8,766 nt of DNA from CAYJAZ01 sp964369185. GTDB lineage: Bacteria > Desulfobacterota > Desulfovibrionia > Desulfovibrionales > Desulfovibrionaceae. Shown one piece after another: positions 6,601 to 8,766 of this stretch. A program made the position numbers and the translations under genes. The notes beneath the pieces are model-generated. The model had not been told where the DNA came from, did not search any database, and was given only the letters and a program-made list of their open reading frames with translations. Location: contig CAYJEN010000058.1 in assembly GCA_964369185.1 (NCBI GenBank), forward strand, positions 1 to 8,766. The letters are read 5' to 3'. Numbering within the stretch: position 1 is the stretch's first letter; each line of letters starts with the position of its first letter.

Positions 6601-8766
6601 TCCAGGGAAACTATTACCCAGATTTAGTTCAAAGCCAATTTTCTTTTTTTCCACTCCACTATGTAAATAATAGTCGACTTCTTCGCCTTCATGTTTAGTA
6701 TAAATATCTGAAAAAGCATCAAAACAAGCATGAAGAAGTTTTATGGTGATTTTTTTATCTTCTTTGGCTGTTATTTTATTGAGGGCTGAAAGTAAAAGAT
6801 TATATAATCGTTCTGAATTGCTATTCTCTTTTTTGCCTGTAATTTTACTGAGCGCTGAAAACAAAATTTTCTCCAGTCCTTCAGAAGCTTTTTTATCTAC
6901 AGTAATTTCAGCAATTTCAGATGGTTTAGGTAGAGTATAGTCAATATCAAAGAACCAATCGTCTTTTTTAGCTACATCGCCTAAAAGAAGACTGTCGCGC
7001 ACGTTTGCAACTTCTGTTGGCAGGTTTGCACTTTCTAGAACTGTTTTTAGTTCTGTAAAGGATTTATTATTTTGAATTTTTTCAAAGTTTTCTTTTATTA
7101 ATGAAATTCCGCCCTTCCTTTTTTCCTCATTTTTGTCTTTGAGTAGGGCAGTTGCGCATTCAATAATAATATCGTCACTTGCACTCGATAAAAGTGTATT
7201 GATATTTCTTCTGGCTTCTGAACGTTTAGATTTAAATTCGTTCGCAATAAGTAGATAATGCTCTTTTGTGAGATGTTCTTTTGCTTCTTGCACATATTTA
7301 TAAGCGTAGAAATTTTTAGCCATAAGCGCAATCATGCTTGAAAGAATGTATGAATCACCTTGTTTTGCTTTGATTTTTTCTTTTAATCCATCGTTTCCGT
7401 AGTATGAATAGAAAAATTTATCGTACAGAGGATAAACTAACTCGTATAAATCGTCAATTTCGTAAGCAAATTCATAAGCTTTCATGTAACTGTTGCAGTT
7501 ATGTACTGGTGAAGATGTTTGCAAATCGAGCGAAGTTATACGCAAGTCTTTTATTTTTACATTTTTTAGCAGAGCACAAACCTTAGTTATATAAGCTTTT
7601 TTTAGTTCGAGCGGTACTTTTGCTCTATCTTGAATTTTTATTTTGTCTAGATAGATAAACAGTTGGAAATCTTCTGACTTATCTAAGAGCTCAAGAATTA
7701 TTTTTATTGGAAGCGGGATATTTAATCTGTCCATAAAAAAGAGCAGAGCAGTTTTATTATGGAATGGAACGGATTGTATCTTCTCGAGGCAATAATCTAT
7801 GCTGTCTTGTAGTTCGTTGCAAGCTATCGCGTATAAGGCTGCATAGACTTTAAAAGGATTGTTATCCTGTAGGTATTCTTCATTTTTTCCATTTAATAGA
7901 CAGTCAAGAACCCAAGTTGCTATTTTATCGGCTGAATCTGTTGCTCCATTTTCATACTCCAGATAAGTATAGCACAGAAAAGCACGTTTGACTGATGCAA
8001 AACGAATAAGATTTTCTTCTTGAATATAGGATAAGAAATATTTGAAAGTTTCAAGTGTTCCTCTATCAATATTTTCAACGATTGCTTGACGTAAACCCTC
8101 GGAAAGTTTAGCAGCTTTTAATAAATCCAGAAGAAGTTCATTCGTGCCTTCACGAGAAGATATCACTAAAGCTCTGATAAAGTTATAGTCGAGATTTATA
8201 ATGTTTTCATTGTCATAAATCATTCTTTTTATGTAGTCGAAAAGGTCATTACCCTCTTTAGTATCAAGCGAAAGGATAGCGGCTAATCTATTTTCAGAAA
8301 GGTGATGTGAGCTATAACCGAAATCGTATTCTACTTCGACTCCATTCAAAATTTGTTTTTCGTTTTTTAGCGTACGCAGGTAATCTAAATTTAGATATTG
8401 GCAAAAATAATGTTTAGTAAATAAGCTGTTAACGTAGTCGCCAACTTTTCGGCTGAACATTTTTTTTGTTCTATAGCCTCGATAATTGCCCCACGCTGAA
8501 ATAGAACTTTCAAAACTAAGTTCTGCTTCTTTATCAAAAATCTTTTGATTTTGTGGAGTGAGTAATTTATAAAGTTCTTGAATGATAGGACTTTCAAAAA
8601 GTTCTTCTTTATTTGAAACACGAATTTCTGTATACTCCAGCGCGTCTTTCTGAAACTTTTGATTATCTAAAATTATCCACTCAAAGGCATTTTTGATTCT
8701 CTTGTCTAGATTATGATTTTTAATGATTTCAAAAACTTCTTTTTTATGTTCAGCAAATAGAGGAGT
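3628..8766 (-). CDS. Giant DUF4132-family protein, 5' end beyond the window
   Basis: The frame is open from the right window edge to a TAG at 3630-3628: 1712 visible codons and no start. An ATG at 8460 exists, but 102 in-frame codons precede it without a stop, they read as normal protein (for example KKEVFEIIKNHNL), and no good ribosome site precedes it. The true start therefore lies outside. The C terminus is diagnostic for DUF4132 proteins, the family of E. coli YehI: about residues 1403-1569 include IIQPFKQVFREVY and RRFAGYQIEKSRAMGVLKTR. The last 130 residues include VAYVGGVDP, HLGSG, PVHSQQRGHIFLPF and KDPSVLQHL. The remaining 1400 residues are lysine/glutamate-rich and predicted mainly helical, with HEAT-like stretches (around KDKNEEKRKGGISLI). 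I see no transmembrane segment or nucleotide-binding motif. Some relatives are annotated as molybdate regulators (MolR-like) on thin grounds. Biochemical function is unknown; a cytosolic scaffold role is inference. Confidence 0.85.
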   Translation of the reverse strand, partial: TPLFAEHKKEVFEIIKNHNLDKRIKNAFEWIILDNQKFQKDALEYTEIRVSNKEELFESPIIQELYKLLTPQNQKIFDKEAELSFESSISAWGNYRGYRTKKMFSRKVGDYVNSLFTKHYFCQYLNLDYLRTLKNEKQILNGVEVEYDFGYSSHHLSENRLAAILSLDTKEGNDLFDYIKRMIYDNENIINLDYNFIRALVISSREGTNELLLDLLKAAKLSEGLRQAIVENIDRGTLETFKYFLSYIQEENLIRFASVKRAFLCYTYLEYENGATDSADKIATWVLDCLLNGKNEEYLQDNNPFKVYAALYAIACNELQDSIDYCLEKIQSVPFHNKTALLFFMDRLNIPLPIKIILELLDKSEDFQLFIYLDKIKIQDRAKVPLELKKAYITKVCALLKNVKIKDLRITSLDLQTSSPVHNCNSYMKAYEFAYEIDDLYELVYPLYDKFFYSYYGNDGLKEKIKAKQGDSYILSSMIALMAKNFYAYKYVQEAKEHLTKEHYLLIANEFKSKRSEARRNINTLLSSASDDIIIECATALLKDKNEEKRKGGISLIKENFEKIQNNKSFTELKTVLESANLPTEVANVRDSLLLGDVAKKDDWFFDIDYTLPKPSEIAEITVDKKASEGLEKILFSALSKITGKKENSNSERLYNLLLSALNKITAKEDKKITIKLLHACFDAFSDIYTKHEGEEVDYYLHSGVEKKKIGFELNLGNSFPGKEYSQDYRNYPFSEEYLELIKDVTNEEFIAFWIFSLTLSNIFGYSHYISDSILFTSTVECFKHTFSYDLSELKEEIHTSEGNLKKQIIHLNNYITMMKLARENEAENTLFGIPEVEKLILDYSILFLDFAHSLLSDKSLAKKIDSKARKVAETRTYRSYGDKDEYLGADITNLLFYKQVFVVSNVFGTRVEQIDEKTAQAVLLNFMQVHELLSTHFKEEKYGRFELNFNLFLGLVVCVQKGIVQPDYFYKEIFINHNACLMGYLYGAIAKEQSYYYRNNETPKHLKELVKEFYYKSAEKILEIELERSESETPFSSMAQRYCKLENAEIFVKTVHKLGKTPFTRGYCYSSGHSLKDVFSTIITNTSPEEDFTAEKYKDLLKKYKISDTRLLEASMYNLKFIPFTEEYLGIKGLAKAAYYFRAHMNESCNDDTIKIIRRYSDIEMQDFTNGQMDLNWFKESYAELGEKEFAKLYNAAKYITDGGKHKRAQYFADAVLDKLKIEEVEARINDKRNQEMLLAYGLIPFAKDKLKDAIKRYKRLQLFLKESKQFGAQKKASEALKVSIAMNNLARNYGFKDSARFSWNMETELYQEMIQFFTPKAIDDIEVYISLEDVEKAKIIAVKGGKELKSVPAKYNKNEYVLELKEAQKSLREQFKRARVTLENVMIYEDELEFEELQALQKHPIISSLLQNLLFISGKDLGFVKDSSLVGFDGNTVKIKAKAKLRIAHPVELLENGTWANWQEYLIKEKIIQPFKQVFREVYTPTADELKENGISRRFAGYQIEKSRAMGVLKTRSWLINESQGFEKINHKDNIRIDLYCFADWFMPSEIESPSIEKMEFINNKTHEKVAIKDISKVLYSETMRDMDLVVSVAYVGGVDPMLNQSTMEMRKRILEHNLELFKITNYVFDNNHIMIKGTLHEYSLHLGSGIIHTKSKGMLPVFPVHSQQRGHIFLPFIDSDPKTSEIISKVLMLAEDNKIKDPSVLQHLR
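6763..6866 (-). repeat. Internal 69-bp in-frame duplication in the DUF4132 gene
   Basis: Bases 6763-6797 and 6832-6866 match at 29 of 35 positions, offset by 69 bases (23 codons). In the protein they give ILFSALSKITGKK followed by LLLSALNKITAKE. The DNA similarity indicates a fairly recent local duplication of one helix-loop unit that kept the reading frame. Confidence 0.65.

Noticed and set aside
3628..8460. DUF4132 gene starting at the ATG at 8460
   Set aside because: The frame stays open for 102 codons upstream to the window edge and there is no Shine-Dalgarno before the ATG, so the start is outside the window.
8391..8621. 76-codon minus-strand frame near the right edge
   Set aside because: It overlaps the DUF4132 frame, which is open through the same bases and reads as continuous family-like protein. 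This is an out-of-frame shadow.

Overview
The window is about 8.8 kb of AT-rich, densely coding bacterial chromosome. It suggests a low-GC, probably anaerobic bacterium. The oxygen-labile L-cysteine desulfidase family, an RsgA with an N-terminal extension and strong TTGACA-type promoters would fit a member of the Bacillota or a host-associated spirochaete such as Treponema. The sequence does not settle which. No insertion sequence, phage gene, CRISPR array or toxin-antitoxin pair was seen.

Layout, left to right. Bases 1-230 hold no convincing gene, only short direct repeats. Next, on the minus strand, comes an initiator tRNA-fMet (272-348) with an encoded CCA, its own promoter and a textbook terminator (231-259). 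A minus-strand cyuA-like L-cysteine desulfidase gene (537-1811) follows, with a near-consensus promoter. Divergent from it is rsgA (2021-3097, plus strand), a ribosome-assembly GTPase. Convergent with rsgA is a small ArsR-family repressor gene (3144-3458, minus). It has a TTGACA-17-TATTCT promoter and, just downstream of the -10, a perfect inverted repeat that looks like its own operator. A 55-base imperfect hairpin lies between this promoter and the next gene.

The right 59 percent of the window (3628-8766, minus) is one giant reading frame of the DUF4132 family. Its frame stays open through the right window edge, so the gene is cut at its 5' end. At least 1712 codons are visible, and the internal ATG at 8460 is unlikely to be the start. 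Its C terminus carries the conserved DUF4132 signature. The rest looks like a long, soluble, mostly helical scaffold with no recognised enzyme motif.

The genes do not form an obvious pathway. tRNA-fMet and RsgA both serve translation, the desulfidase is cysteine catabolism, and the ArsR protein has no metal or arsenic transporter beside it. The most open questions are the role of the giant DUF4132 protein, whose probable partner genes lie beyond the window, and what the orphan ArsR regulator senses and controls.
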